Source of the DNA: Dama dama
Lineage: Eukaryota > Chordata > Mammalia > Artiodactyla > Cervidae
Direction of reading: 5' to 3'
DNA: 64,000 bases
Assembly: GCF_033118175.1 (NCBI RefSeq)
Contig: NW_026870889.1
Span: 2,046,001 to 2,110,000, forward strand
Positions 10,719-23,360 of this stretch are shown here, one piece after another (position 1 is the first letter of the stretch; the number at the start of each line of letters is the position of its first letter). Under the pieces are notes generated by a model, which saw only the letters and a program-made list of their open reading frames with translations, was not told where the DNA came from and did no database searches. Both the position numbers and the translations under genes were made by a program.

Positions 10719-11199
10719 TTGCCCCTGAGACTGGGGGCCAGGCAGGGGGTCCACACTCCCAGGCCAAGGCAGAACCACATGCACACGTCTGTTCCTGACC
10801 CCTGCACCGGCAGAGAGCTCGGGGGAGCCAGAGTCTGTCAGTCAGCTGCTGGGTTGGCCGCCTGTGTGGGAAGGGGCAGAGCCGCCCTAGGGGCAAGTTG
10901 GGCCTCTTGCTCTCCCTGCTGCCCTGAGGCTGCTGGGCCAAAGACGTCTTGGGCATCCAGCCCCTTACTGGTCCCTTCACTCTGACGAGGCCCTCTGAGC
11001 TCCAGCACCTTGCAGTGTGGAGACAGCCCCTGCCAGCAACCTCCTCCCCAAGGAGGCCTCAACCGAGGCCTAGGCCCAGGGGAAAGGCACCAGCGGGGAT
11101 GAGCCAGGGGAGGCGCCCGAGCATGTCTGGACCCAGTCCCCGCAGCCTGCCCCTTGGTGGGGCAGTACCCCCGGAGGCCAGGAAGGTCTGGGCAAGGCT

Positions 11200-11890
11200 G
11201 GCCAGGGGCAGGGGCCCTGCTGCGTCCTGCCCCTGACCTGTGGGGCCTCTGAGCACAACCGGCCCTCTCCCACTGGAAGACCTCCCCGGCTGCCTCCAAA
11301 GGCCGGTTTGCAAGCGCTCCCGCCCACTGTTCCCAGCAGGCGTGCACAATGCTCCCAAGCCCGGGAGAAAAGCGCTTCAGGGTGGTGCTCTCTCCGGGCC
11401 CTTGCCCCTGAGCCTGGGGTCAAGGCACGGTGTCCACACTCCCAGGCCAATTCAGAACCACATGCACACGTCTGTTCCTGCCCCCTGCACCGGCAGAGAG
11501 CTCGGGGGAGCCAGAGTCTGTCAGGCAGCTGCTGGGCTGGCCGCCTGTGTGGGAAGGGGCAGAGCCGACCTAGGGGCAAGTTGGGCCTCTTGCTCTCCCT
11601 GCTGCCCTGAGGCTGCTGGGCCAAAGAGGTCTTGGGCATCCATCCCGTTGCTGGTCCCTTCCCTCTGACGAGGCCCTCTGAGCTCCAGCACCTTGCAGTG
11701 TGGAGACAGCCCCTGCCAGCAACCTCCTCTCCAAGGAGGCCTCAACCGAGGCCTAGGCCCAGGGGAAAGGCACCAGCGGGGATGAGCCTGGGGAGGCGCC
11801 CGGGCATGTCTGGACCCATTCCCCGCAGCCTACCCCTTGGTGGGGCTGTAACCCCGGAGGCAGGAAGGTCTGGGCAAGGCTGGCCAGGGG
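11200..11890. repeat. Duplicated block, 2-monomer spacing, left copy
   Basis: Matches about 12565-13255 at 1,365 bp (two monomers). Shared rare variants are CCTGACCTGTGGGG, CCAATTCAGAACC, CATCCCGTTGCTGG and GGGGCTGTAACCCCGG with its one-base-shorter GGAGGCAGGAAGG. The match ends where GCAGGGTCCCTGC here faces GCAGGGGCCCTGC. Confidence 0.8.
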
Positions 11891-12564
11891 CAGGGTCCCT
11901 GCTGGGTCCTGCCCCTGGCCTGTGGGGCCTCTGAGCACAACCGGCCCTCTCCCACTGGAAGACCTCCCCGGCTGCCTCTAAAGGCCGGTTTGCAAGCACT
12001 CCCGCCCACTGTTCCCACCAAGCACGCACAATTCTCCCAAGCCCGGGAGAAAAGCGCTTCGGGGTGGTGCTCTCTCCGGGCCCTTGCCCCTCAACCTGGG
12101 GGCCAGGCAGTTGGTTCACACTCGGAGACCAAGTCAGAACCACATGCACACGTCGGTTCCTGACCCCTGCACCGGCAGAGAGCTCGGGGGAGCCAGAGTC
12201 TGTCAGGCAGCTGCTGGGCTGGCCGCCTGTGTGGGAAGGGGCAGAGCCGACCTAGGGGCAAGTTGGGCCTCTTGCTCTCCCTGCTGCCCTGAGGCTGCTG
12301 GGCCAAAGAGGTCTTGGGCATCCAGCCCCTTTCTGGTCCCTTCCCTCTGACGAGGCCCTCTGAGCTCCAGCACCTTGCAGTGTGGAGACAGCCCCTGCCA
12401 GCAACCTCCTCTCCAATGAGGCCTCAACCGAGGCCTAGGCCCAGGGGAAAGGCACCAGCGGGGATGAGCCTGGGGAGGCGCCCGGGCATGTCTGGACCCA
12501 GTCCCCGCAGCCTGCCCCTTGGTGGGGCAGTACCCCCGGAGGCCAGGAAGGTCTGGGCAACGCT

Positions 12565-13255
12565 GGCCAGGGGCAGGGGCCCTGCTGCGTCCTGCCCCTG
12601 ACCTGTGGGGCCTCTGAGCACAACCGGCCCTCTCCCACTGGAAGACCTCCCCGGCTGCCTCCAAAGGCCGGTTTGCAAGCGCTCCCGCCCACTGTTCCCA
12701 GCAGGCGTGCACAATGCTCCCAAGCCCGGGAGAAAAGCGCTTCAGGGTGGTGCTCTCTCCGGGCCCTTGCCCCTGAGCCTGGGGTGAAGGCACGGTGTCC
12801 ACACTCCCAGGCCAATTCAGAACCACATGCACACGTCTGTTCCTGCCCCCTGCACCGGCAGAGAGCTCGGGGGAGCCAGAGTCTGTCAGGCAGCTGCTGG
12901 GCTGGCCGCCTGTGTGGGAAGGGGCAGAGCCGACCTAGGGGCAAGTTGGGCCTCTTGCTCTCCCTGCTGCCCTGAGGCTGCTGGGCCAAAGAGGTCTTGG
13001 GCATCCATCCCGTTGCTGGTCCCTTCCCTCTGACGAGGCCCTCTGAGCTCCAGCACCTTGCAGTGTGGAGACAGCCCCTGCCAGCAACCTCCTCTCCAAG
13101 GAGGCCTCAACCGAGGCCTAGGCCCAGGGGAAAGGCACCAGCGGGGATGAGCCTGGGGAGGCGCCCGGGCATGTCTGGACACATTCCCCGCAGCCTATCC
13201 CTTGGTGGGGCTGTAACCCCGGAGGCAGGAAGGTCTGGGCAAGGCTGGCCAGGGG
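12565..13255. repeat. Duplicated block, 2-monomer spacing, right copy
   Basis: Partner of about 11200-11890 at 1,365 bp. Just downstream, near 13354, this copy continues into a monomer with GGTTAACAAGCGC, a variant shared with 35432 and 50924, so a second block joins here. Confidence 0.8.
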
Positions 13256-13339
13256 CAGGGGCCCTGCTGGGTCCTGCCCCTGGCCTGTGGGGCCTCTGAG
13301 CACAACCGGCCCTCTCCCACTGGAAGACCTCCCCGGCTG

Positions 13340-15290
13340 CCTCCAAAGGCCGGTTAACAAGCGCTCCCGCCCACTGTTCCCAGCAGGCGTGCACAATGCT
13401 CCCAAGCCCGGGAGAAAAGCGCTTCGGGGTGGTGCTCTCTTCGGGCCCTTGCCCCTGAGCCTGGGGGCAAGGCAGGGTGTCCACACTCCCAGGCGAAGGC
13501 AGAACCATATGCACACGTCTGATCTGCCCCCTGCACCGGCAGAGAGCTCGGGGGAGCCAGAGTCTGTCAGGCAGCTGCTGGGCTGGCCGCCTGTGTGGGA
13601 AGGGGCAGAGCCGACCTAGGGGCAAGTTGGGCCTCTTGCTCTCCCTGCTGCCCTGAGGCTAATGGGCCAAAGAGGTCTTGGGCATCCAGCCCCTTGCTTG
13701 TCCCTTCCCTCTGACGAGGCCCTCTGAGCTCCAGCACCTTGCAGTGTGGAGACAGCACCTGCCACCAATCTCCTCTCCAAGGAGGCCTCAACCGAGGCCT
13801 AGGCCCAGGGAAAAGGCACCAGCGGGGTTCAGCCAGGGGAGGCGCCCGCGCATGTCTGGACCCTGTCCCCGCAGCCTGCCCCTTGGTGGGGCAGTACCCC
13901 CGGAGGCCAGGAAGGTCTGGGCAAGGCTGGCCAGGGGCAGGGTCCCTGCTGGGTCCTGCCCCTGGCCTGTGGGGCCTCTGAGCACAACCGGCCCTTGCCC
14001 ACTGGAAGACCTCCCCGGCTGCCTCCAAAGGCCGGTTTGCAAGCACTCCCGCCCACTGTTCCCGCCAGGCGCGCACAATGCTCCCAAGCTCGGGAGAAAA
14101 GCGCTTTGGGGTGGTGGTCTCTCCGGGCCCCTGCCCCTGAGCCTGGGGGCCAGGCGGGGATCCACAGTCCCAGGCCAAGGCAGAACCACATGCACACGTC
14201 TGTTCCTGCCCCCTCCACCGGCAGAGAGCTGGGGGGAGCCAGAGTCTGTCAGGCAGCTGCTGGGCTGGCCGCCTGTGTGGGAAGGGGCAGAGCCGACCTA
14301 GGGGCAAGTTGGGCCTCTTGCTCTCCCTGCTGCGCTGAGGCTGCTGGGCCAAAGAGATCTTAGGGCATCCAGCCCCTTGCTGGTCCCTTCCCTCTGACGA
14401 GGCCCTCTGAGCTCCAGCACCTTGCAGTGTGGAGACAGCCCCTGCCAGCAACCTCCTCTCCAAGGAGGCCTCAACCGAGGCCTAGGCCCAGGGGAAAGGC
14501 ACCAGCGGGGATGAGCCAGTGGAGGCGCACGGGCATGTCTGGACCCAGTCCCCGCAGCCTGCCCCTTGGTGGGGCAGTACCCCCGGAGGCCAGGAAGGTC
14601 TGGGCAAGGCTGGCCAGGGGCAGGGGCCCTGCTGGGTCCTGCCCCTGGGCTGTGGGGCCTCTGAGCACAACCGGCCCTCTCCCACTGGAAGACCTCCCCG
14701 GCTGCCTCCAAAGGCCGGTTTGCCAACACTCCCGCCCGCTGTTCCCGCCAGGCACGCACAATGCTCCCAAGCCCGGGAGAAAAGCGCTTCGGGGTGTTGC
14801 CCTCTCCGGGCCCTTGCCCCTGAGCCTGGGGTCCAGGCAGTGGGTCCACACTCCCAGACCAAGGCAGAACCACATGCACTCGTCTGTTCCTGACCCCTGC
14901 ACCGGCAGAGAGCTCGGGGGTGCCAGAGTCTGTCAGGCAGCTGCTGGGTTGGCTGCCTGTGTGGGAAGGGGCAGAGCCGACCTAGGGGCAAGTTGGGCCT
15001 CTTCCTCTCCCTGCTGCCCTGAGGCTGCTGGGCCAAAGACGTCTTGGGCATCCAGCCCCTTACTGGTCCCTTCCCTCTGACGAGGCCCTCTGAGCTCCAG
15101 CACCTTGCAGTGTGGAGACAGCCCCTGCCAGCAACCTCCTCTCCAAGGAGGCCTCAACCGAGGCCTAGGCCCAGGGGAAAGGCACCAGCGGGGATGAGCC
15201 AGTGGAGGCGCAAGGGCATGTCTGGACCCAGTCCCCGCAGCCTGCCCCTTGGTGGGGCAGTACCCCCGGAGGCCAGGAAGGTCTGTGCAA
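13340..15290. repeat. A-D-C-E block, copy 1
   Basis: Matches about 35418-37368 at 22,078 bp and, through it, 50910-52860. Shared variants are GGTTAACAAGCGC, GACAGCACCTGCCA (GACAGCACATGCC in the third copy), GGGGTTCAGCC or GGGGTTGAGCC, CGGCCCTTGCCCACTGG, and GTGGAGGCGCAAGGG in the last monomer. Two one-base indels (an extra A at the 14361 anchor and one missing base near 14157) cancel, so the spacing is constant. Confidence 0.8.
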
Positions 15291-17773
15291 GGCTGCCAGG
15301 GGCAGGGACAGCGCTGGGTCCTGCCCCTGGCCTGTGGGACGTCTGAGCACAACCGGCACTCTCCCGCTGGAAGACCTCCCCGTCTGCCTCGAACGGCCGG
15401 TTTGCAAGCACTCCCGCCCGCTGTTCCCGCCAGGCACGCACAATGCTCCCAAGCCCGGTAGAAAAGCGCTTCGGGGTGGTGCTCTCTCCAGGCCCTTGCC
15501 CCTAAGCCTGCGGGCCAGGCAGGGGGAACACACTCCCAGGCCAAGACAGAACGATATGAACACGTCTGTTCCTGCCCCCTACACCGGCAGAGAGCTCGGG
15601 GGAGCCAGAGTCTCTCAGGCAGGTGCTGGGCTGGCCGCCTGTGTGGGAAGGGGCAGAGCCGACCTAGGGGCAAGTTGGGCCTCTTGCTCTCCCTGCTGCC
15701 CTGAGGCTGCTGGGCCAAAGACGTCTTGGGCATCCAGCCCTTTGCTGATCCCTTCCCTCTGACGAGGCCCTCTGATCTCCAGCACCTTGCAGTGTGGAGA
15801 CAGCACCTGCCAGCAATCTCCTCTCCAAGGAGGCCTCAACCGAGGCCTAGGCCCAGGGGAAAGGCACCAGCGGGGATGAGCCAGTGGAGGCGCACGGGCA
15901 TGTCTGGACCCAGTCCCCGCAGCCTGCCCCTTGGTGGGGCAGTACCCCCGGAGGCCAGGAAGGTCTGGGCAAGGCTGGCCAGGGGCAGGGGCCCTGCTGG
16001 GTCCTGCCCCTGGCCTGTGGGGCCTCTGAGCACAACCGGCCCTCTCCCACTGGAAGACCTCCCCGGCTGCCTCCAAAGGCCGGTTTGCCAACACTCCCGC
16101 CCGCTGTTCCCGCCAGGCACGCACAATGCTCCCAAGCCCGGGAGAAAAGCGCTTCGGGGTGTTGCCCTCTCCGGGCCCTTGCCCCTGAGCCTGGGGTCCA
16201 GGCAGTGGGTCCACACTCCCAGACCAAGGCAGAACCACATGCACACGTCTGTTCCTGACCCCTGCACCGGCAGAGAGCTCAGGGGAGCCAGAGTCTGTCA
16301 GGCAGCTGCTGGGTTGGCTGCCTGTGTGGGAAGGGGCAGAGCCGACCTAGGGGCAAGTTGGGCCTCTTGCTCTCCCTGCTGCCCTGAGGCTGCTGGGCCA
16401 AAGACGTCTTGGGCATCCAGCCCCTTACTGGTCCCTTCCCTCTGATGAGGCCCTCTGAGCTCCAGCACCTTGCAGTGTGGAGACAGCCCCTGCCAGCAAC
16501 CTCCTCTCCAAGGAGGCCTCAACCGAGGCCTAGGCCCAGGGGAAAGGCACCAGCGGGGATGAGCCTGGGGAGGCGCCCGGGCATGTCTGGGCCCATTCCC
16601 CGCAGCCTACCCCTTGGTGGGGCTGTAACCCCGGAGGCAGGAAGGTCTGGGCAAGGCTGGCCAGGGGCAGGGGACCTGCTGGGTCCTGCCCCTGGCCTGT
16701 GGGGCCTCTGAGCACAACCGGGCCTCTCCCACTGGAAGACGTCCCCGGCTGCCTCCAAAGGCCGGTTTGCAAGCACTCCCGCCCACTGTTCCAACCAAGG
16801 GCGCACAACGCTCCCAAGCCCGGGAGAAAATCGCCTCGGGGTGGTGCTCTCTCCGGGCCCTTTCCCCTGAGCCTGGGGGCCAGGCAGGGGGTCCACACTC
16901 CCAGGCCAAGGCAGAACGACATGCACACGTCTGTTCCTGCCCCATGCACCGGCAGAGAGCTCGGGGGAGCCAGAGTCTGTCAGGCAGCTGCTGGGCTGGC
17001 CGCCTGTGTGGGACGGGGCAGAGCCGACCTTGGGGCAAGTTGGGCCTCTTGCTCTCCCTGCTGCCCTGAGGCTGCTGGGCCAAAGAGATCTTGGGCATCC
17101 AGCCCCTTGCTTGTCCCTTCCCTCTGACGAGGCCCTCTGAGCTCCAGCACCTTGCAGTGTGGAGACAGCCCCTGCCAGCAACCTCCTCTCTAAGGAGGCC
17201 TCAACCGAGGCCTAGGACCAGGGGAAAGGCACCAGCGGGGATGAGCCTGGGGAGGCGCCCGGGCATGTCTGGACCCAGTCCCCACAGCCTGCCCCTTGGT
17301 GGGGCAGTACCCACGGAGGCCAGGAAGGTCTGGGCAAGGCTGGCCACGGGCAGGGGCCCTGCTGGGTCCTGCCCCTGGCCTGTGGGGCCTCTGAGCACAA
17401 CCGGCCCTCTCCCACTGGAAGACTTCCCCGGCTGCCTCCAAAGGCCGGTTTGCAAACACTCCCGCCCGCTGTTCCCGCCAGGCACGCACTATTCTCCCAA
17501 GCCCGGGAGAAAAGCGCTTCGGGGTGTTGCTCTCTCCGGGCCCTTGCCCCTGAGCGTGGGGGCGAGGCAGTGGGTCCACACTCCCAGACCAAGGCAGAAC
17601 CACATGCACACGTCTGTTCCTGACCCCTGCACCGGCAGAGAGCTCGGGGGAGCCAGAGTCTGTCAGGCAGGTGCTGGGCTGGCCGCCTGTGTGGGAAGGG
17701 GCAGAGCCGACCTAGGGGCAAGTTGGGCCTCTTGCTCTCCCTGCTGCCCTGAGGCTGCTGGGCCAAAGAGGTC

Positions 17774-18456
17774 TTGGGCATCCAGCCCCTTGCTGGTCCC
17801 TTCCCGCTGACGAGGCCCTCTGAGCTCCAGCACCTTGCAGTGTGGAGACAGCCCCTGCCAGCAACCTCCTCTCCAAGGAGGCCTCAACCGAGGCCTAGGC
17901 CCAGGGGAAAGGCACCAGCGGGGATGAGCCTGGGGAGGCGCCCGGGCATGTCTGGACCCAGTCCCCGCAGCCTGCCCCTTGGTGGGGCAGTACCCCCGGA
18001 GGCCAGGAAGGTCTGGGCAAGGCTGGCCAGGGGCAGGGGCCCTGCTGGGTCCTGCCCCTGGCCTGTGGGGTCTCTGAGCACCACCGGCCCTCTCCCACTG
18101 GAAGAACTCCCCGGCTCCCTCCAAAGGCCAGTTTGCCAACACTCCCGCCCGCTGTTCCCGCCAGGCACGCACAATGCTCCCAAGCCCGGGAGAAAAGCGC
18201 TTCGGGGTGGTGCTCTCCTCGGGCCCTTGCCCCTGAGCCTGGGGTCCAGGCAGTTGGTACACACTCCCAGACCAAGGCAGAACCACATGCACACGTCTGT
18301 TCCTGACCCCTGCACCGGCAGAGAGTTCGGGGGAGCCAGAGTCTGTCAGGCAGGTGCTGGGCTGGCCGCCTGTGTGGGAAGGGGCAGAGCCGACCTAGGG
18401 GCAAGTTGGGCCTCTTCCTCTCCCTGCTGCCCTGAGGCTGCTGGGCCAAAGAGGTC
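17774..18456 (+). repeat. Representative 682-bp satellite monomer
   Basis: This copy is used as a reference for offsets. Offset 0 is the anchor TTGGGCATCC. The hairpin-forming AGGCCTC/GAGGCCT and the palindrome GGCCTAGGCC lie near offset 105-127. The 13-bp inverted repeat GGCCAGGGGCAGG/CCTGCCCCTGGCC lies at about offset 251-289. The segment that is amplified in the nested arrays spans 18099-18226 (offset 325-452). A second AvrII-type site (GACCTAGGGG) lies near the 3' end. By hand count the 128-bp segment has about 9 of the monomer's 23 CpG sites, so it is the CpG-dense part. Confidence 0.9.
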
Positions 18457-20960
18457 TTGGGCATCCAGCCCCTTGCTGGTCCCTTCCCTCTGACGAGGCC
18501 CTCTGAGCTCCAGCACCTTGCAGTGTGGAGACAGCCCCTGCCAGCAACATCCTCTCCAAGGAGGCCTCAACCGAGGCCTAGGCCCAGGGGAAAGGCACCA
18601 GCGGGGATGAGCCTGGGGAGGCGCCCGGGCATGTCTGGACCCAGTCCCCGCAGCCTGCCCCTGGTGGGGCAGTACCCCCGGAGGCCAGGAAGATCTGGGC
18701 AAGGCTGGCCAGGGGCAGGGGCCCTGCTGGGTCCTCCCCATGGCCTGTGGGGCCTCTGAGCACAACCGGCCCTCTCCCACTGGAAGACCTCCCCGGCTGC
18801 CTCCAAAGGCCGGTTTGCAAGCACTCCCGCCCACTGTTCCCGCCAGGCGCGCACAATGCTCCCAAGCCCGGGAGAAAAGCGCTTCGGGGTGGTGCTCTCT
18901 CCGGGCCCTTGCCCCTGAGCCTGTGGGCAAGGCAGGGGGATCACACTCCCAGACCAAGGCAGAAACACTTGCACACGTCTGTTCCTGTCCCCTGCACCGG
19001 CAGAGAGCTCGGGGGAGCCAGAGTCTCTCAGGCAGGTGCTGGGCTGGCCGCCTGTGTGGGAAGGGGCAGAGCCGACCTAGGGGCAAGTTGGGCCTCTTGC
19101 TCTCCCTGCTGCCCTGAGGCTGCAGGGCCAAAGACGTCTTGGGCATCCAGCCCCTTACTGGTCCCTTCCCTCTGACGAGGCCGTCTGAGCTCCAGCACCT
19201 TGCAGTGTGGAGACAGCCCCTGCCAGCAATCTCCTCTCCAAGGAGGCCTCAACCGAGGCCTAGGCCCAGGGGAAAGGCACCAGCGGGGTTGAGCCAGGGG
19301 AGGCGCCCGGGCATGTCTGGACCCTGTCCCCGCAGCCTGCCCCTTGGTGGGGCAGTACCCCCGGAGGCCAGGAAGGTCTGGGCAAGGCTGGCCAGGGGCA
19401 GGGGCCCTGCTGGGTCCTGCCCCTGGCCTGTGGAGCCTCTGAGCACAACCGGCCCTCTCCCACTGGAAGACCTCCCCGGCTGCCTCCAAAGGCCGGTTTG
19501 CAAGCACTCCCGCAAACTGTTCCCGCCAGGCGCGCACAATGCTCCCAAGCCCGGGAGAAAAGCGCTTCGGGGTGGTGGTCTCTCCGGGCCCTTGCCCCTG
19601 AGCCTGGGGGCCAGGCAGGGGGTCCACAGTCCCAGGCCAAGGCACAACAACATGCACACGTCTGTTCCTGCCCCCTCCACCGGCAGAGAGCTGGGGGGAG
19701 CCAGAGTCTGTCAGGCAGCTGCTGGGCTGGCCGCCTGTGTGGGAAGGGGCAGAGCCGACCTAGGGGCAAGTTGGGCCTCTTGCTCTCCCTGCTGCCCTGA
19801 GGCTGCTGTGCCAAAGAGGTCTTGGGCATCCAGCCCCTTGCTGGTCCCTTCCCTCTGACGAGGCCCTCTGAGCTCCAGCACCTTGCAGTGTGGAGACAGA
19901 CCCTGCCAGCAACCTCCTCTCCAAGGAGGCCTCAACCGAGGCCTAGGCCCAGGGGAAAGGCACCAGCGGGGATGAGCCAGTGGAGGCGCACGGGCATATC
20001 AGGACCCAGTCCCCGCAGCCTGCCCCTTGGTGGGGCAGTACCCCCGGAGGCCAGGAAGGTCTGGGCAAGGCTGGCCAGGGGCAGGGTCCCTGCTGGGTCC
20101 TGCCCCTGGCCTGTGGGGCCTCTGAGCACAACCGGCCCTCTCCCACTGGAAGACCTCCCCGGCTGCCTTCAAAGGCGGGTTTGCCAACACTCCCGCCCGC
20201 TGTTCCCGCCAGGCACGCACAACGCTCCCAAGGCCAGGAGAAAAGCGCTTCGGGGTGTTGCTCTCTCCGGGCCCTTGCCCCTGAGCCTGGGGTCCAGGCA
20301 GTGGGTCCACACTCCCAGACCAAGGCAGAACCACATGCACACGTGTGTTCCTGACCCCTGAACCGGCAGAGAGCTCGGGGGAGCCAGAGTCTATCAGGCA
20401 GCTGCTGGGTTGGCTGCCTGTGTGGGAAGGGGCAGAGCCGACCTAGGGGCAAGTTGGGCCTCTTGCTCTCCCTGCTGCCCTGAGGCTGCTGGGCCAAAGA
20501 GGTCTTGGGCATCCAGCCCCTTGCTGGTCCCTTCCCTCTGACGAGGCCCTCTGAGCTCCAGCAGCTTGCAGTGTGGAGACAGCCCCTGCCAGCAACCTCC
20601 TCTCCAAGGAGGCATCAACCGAGGCCTATGCCCAGGGGAAAGGCACCAGCGGGGATGAGCCTGGGGAGGCGCCCGGGCATGTCTGGACCCAGTCCCCGCA
20701 GCCTGCCCCTTGGTGGGGCAGTACCCCCGGAGGCCAGGAAGGTCTGGGCAAGGCTGTCCAGGGGCAGGGGACCTGCTGGGTCCTGCCCCTGACCTGTGAG
20801 GCCTCTGAGCACAACCGGCCCTCTCCCACTGGAAGACCTCCACGGCTGCCTCCAAAGACCTGTTTGCAAACACTCCCGCCCGCTGTTCACGCCAGGCTCG
20901 CACAATGCTCCCAAGCCCGGGAGAAAAGCGCTTCGGGGTGGTGCTCTCTCCGGGCCCTTG
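17900..20960. repeat. Higher-order repeat of 8 monomers, left copy (5,462 bp period)
   Basis: Anchors 17774, 18457, 19139, 19822 and 20505 pair with 23235, 23918, 24601, 25284 and 25967 at 5,461-5,462 bp, which is eight monomers. Shared variants are GAAGAACTCCCCGGCTCCC, GCAACATCCTCTCC, CTCCCCATGGCCTG, GAGGCTGCAGGGCC, GGGCATATCAGGACC and CTCCACGGCTGCC. The match stops near 20960, where CCCCTAAGCCTGCGG replaces CCCCTGAGCCTGGGG. Confidence 0.87.
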
Positions 20961-23360
20961 CCCCTAAGCCTGCGGGCCAGGCAGGGGGAACACACTCCCA
21001 GGCCAAGACAGAACGACATGAACACGTCGGTTCCTGCCCCCTACACCGGCAGAGAGCTCGGGGGAGCCAGAGTCTCTCAGGCAGGTGCTGGGCTGGCCGC
21101 CTGTGTGGGAAGGGGCAGAGCCGACCTAGGGGCAAGTTGGGCCTCTTGCTCTCCCTGCTGCCCTGAGGCTGCTGGGCCAAAGACGTCTTGGGCATCCAGC
21201 CCTTTGCTGGTCCCTTCACTCTGACGAGGCCCTCTGAGCTCCAGCACCTTGCAGTGTGGAGACAGCACCTGCCAGCAATCTCCTCTCCAAGGAGGCCTCA
21301 ACCGAGGCCTAGGCCCAGGGGAAAGGCACCAGCGGGGATGAGCCTGGGGAGGCGCCCGGGCATGTCTGGACCCAGTCCCCGCAGCCTGCCCCTTGGTGGG
21401 GCAGTACCCCTGGAGGCCAGGAAGGTCTGGGCAAGGCTGACCAGGGGCAGGGGACCTGCTGGGTCCTGCCCCTGGCCTGTGGGGCCTCTGAGCACAACCG
21501 GCCCTCTCCCCTGGAAGACCTCCCCGGCTGCCTCCAAAGGCCGTTTTGCACGCACTCCCGCCCACTGTTCCCACCAAGCGCGCACAATGCTCCCAAGCCC
21601 GGGAGAAAAGCGCTTCGGGGTGGTGCTCTCTCCGGGCCCTTGCCCCTGAGCCTGGGGGCCAGGCAGGGGGTCCACAGTCCCAGGCCAAGGCAGAACCACA
21701 TGCACACGTCTGTTCCTGACCCCTGCACCGGCAGAGAGCTCGGGGGAGCCAGAGTCTGTCAGGCAGCTGCTGGGCTGGCCGCCTTTGTGGGAAGGGGCAG
21801 AGCCGACCTAGGGGCAAGTTGGGCCTCTTGCTCTCCCTGCTGCCCTGAGGCTGCTGGGCCAAAGAGGTCTTGGGCATCCAGCCCTTTGCTTGTCCCTTCA
21901 CTCTGACGAGGCCCTCTGAGCTCCAGCACCTTGCAGTGTGGAGACAGCCCCTGCCAGCAACCTCCTCTCCAAGGAGGCCTCAACCGAGACCTAGGACCAG
22001 GGGAAAGGCACCAGCGGGGATGAGCCTGGGGAGGCGCCCGGGCATGTCTGGACCCAGTCCCCGCAGCCTGCCCCTTGGTGGGGCAGTACCCCCGGAGGCC
22101 AGGAAGGTCTGGGAAAGGCTGGCCAGGGGCAGGGGACCTACTGGGTCCTGCCCCTGGCCTGTGGGGCCTCTGAGCACAACCGACTCTCTCCCACTGGAAG
22201 ACCTCCCCGGCTGCCTCCAAAGTCCTGTTTGCCAACACTCCCACCCGCTGTTCACGCCAGACTTGCACAATGCTCCCAAGCCCGGGAGAAAAGCGCTTCG
22301 GGGTGGTGCTCTCTCCGGGCCCTTGCCCCTGAGCCTGGGGGCAAGGCATGGGGAACACACTCCCAGGCCAAGGCAGAACCACATGCCCACGTCTGTTCCT
22401 GTCCCCTGCACCGGCAGAGAGCTTGGGGGAGCCAGAGTCTGTCAGGCAGCTGCTGGGTTGGCCGCCTGTGTGGGAAGGGGCAGAGCCGCCCTAGGGGCAA
22501 GTTGGGCCTCTTGCTCTCCCTGCTGCCCTGAGGCTGCTGGGCCAAAGACGTCTTGGGCATCCAGCCCCTTACTGGTCCCTTCCCTCTGACGAGGCCCTCT
22601 GAGCTCCAGCACCTTGCAGTGTGGAGACAGCCCCTGCCAGCAACCTCCTCTCCAAGGAGGCCTCAACCGAGGCCTAGGCCCAGGGGAAAGGCACCAGCGG
22701 GGATGAGCCAGGGGAGGCGCCCGAGCATGTCTGGACCCAGTCCCCGCAGCCTGCCCCTTGGTGGGGCAGTACCCCCGGAGGCCAGGAAGGTCTGGGTAAG
22801 GCTGGCCAGGGGCAGGGGCCCTGCTGGGTCCTGCCCCTGGCCTGTGGGGCCTCTGAGCACAACCGGCCCTCTCCCACTGGAAGACCTACCCGGCTGCCTC
22901 CAAAGTCCTGTTTGCAAGCGCTCCCGGCCACTGTTACCAGCAGGCGGGCACAATGCTCCTAAGCCCGGAAGAAAAGCGCTTCAGGGTGGTGCTCTCTCTG
23001 GGCCCTTTCCCCTGAGCCTGGGGGCAAGGCAGGGTGTCCACACTCCCAGGCCAAGGCAGAACCACATTCACACGTCTGATCTGCCCCCTGCACCGGCAGA
23101 GAGCTCGGGGGAGCCAGAGTCTGTCAGGCAGCTGCTGGGCTGGCCGCCTGTGTGGGAAGTGGCAGAGCCGACCTAGGGGCAAGTTGGGCCTCTTGCTCTC
23201 CCTGCTGCCCTGAGGCTGCTGGGCCATAGAGGTCTTGGGCATCCAGCCCCTTGCTGGTCCCTTCCCTCTGACGAGGCCCTCTGAGCTCCAGCACCTTGCA
23301 GTGTGGAGACAGCCCCTGCCAGCAACCTCCTCTCCAAGGAGGCCTCAACCGAGGCCTAGG

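Larger units (their letters stand above)
7054..10948 (+). repeat. Expanded 682-bp monomer 1 hosting a nested short-unit array
   Basis: The anchor-to-anchor distance is 3,895 bp, which is one monomer plus about 3,213 bp, or 25 extra short units. The left flank (7054-7377) carries variants shared with the other two expanded monomers: TGTGCAGACAGC, GGTGGGGTAGTACC, GCCAGAGGCAGGG and CTGAGAACAACTGG. The right flank (10719-10948) does not match the other two expanded monomers. It reads CCCCTGAGACTGGGGGCC, as do the monomers that start at 45111 and 54661, so this copy exits the array through a different monomer. Confidence 0.93.

Noticed and set aside
3643..14375. TTAGGG within TCTTAGGGCATCC at about 3650, 5697 and 14370, considered as telomeric sequence
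   Set aside because: It is a single hexamer each time, caused by one inserted A at the monomer anchor, and is not a tandem run.
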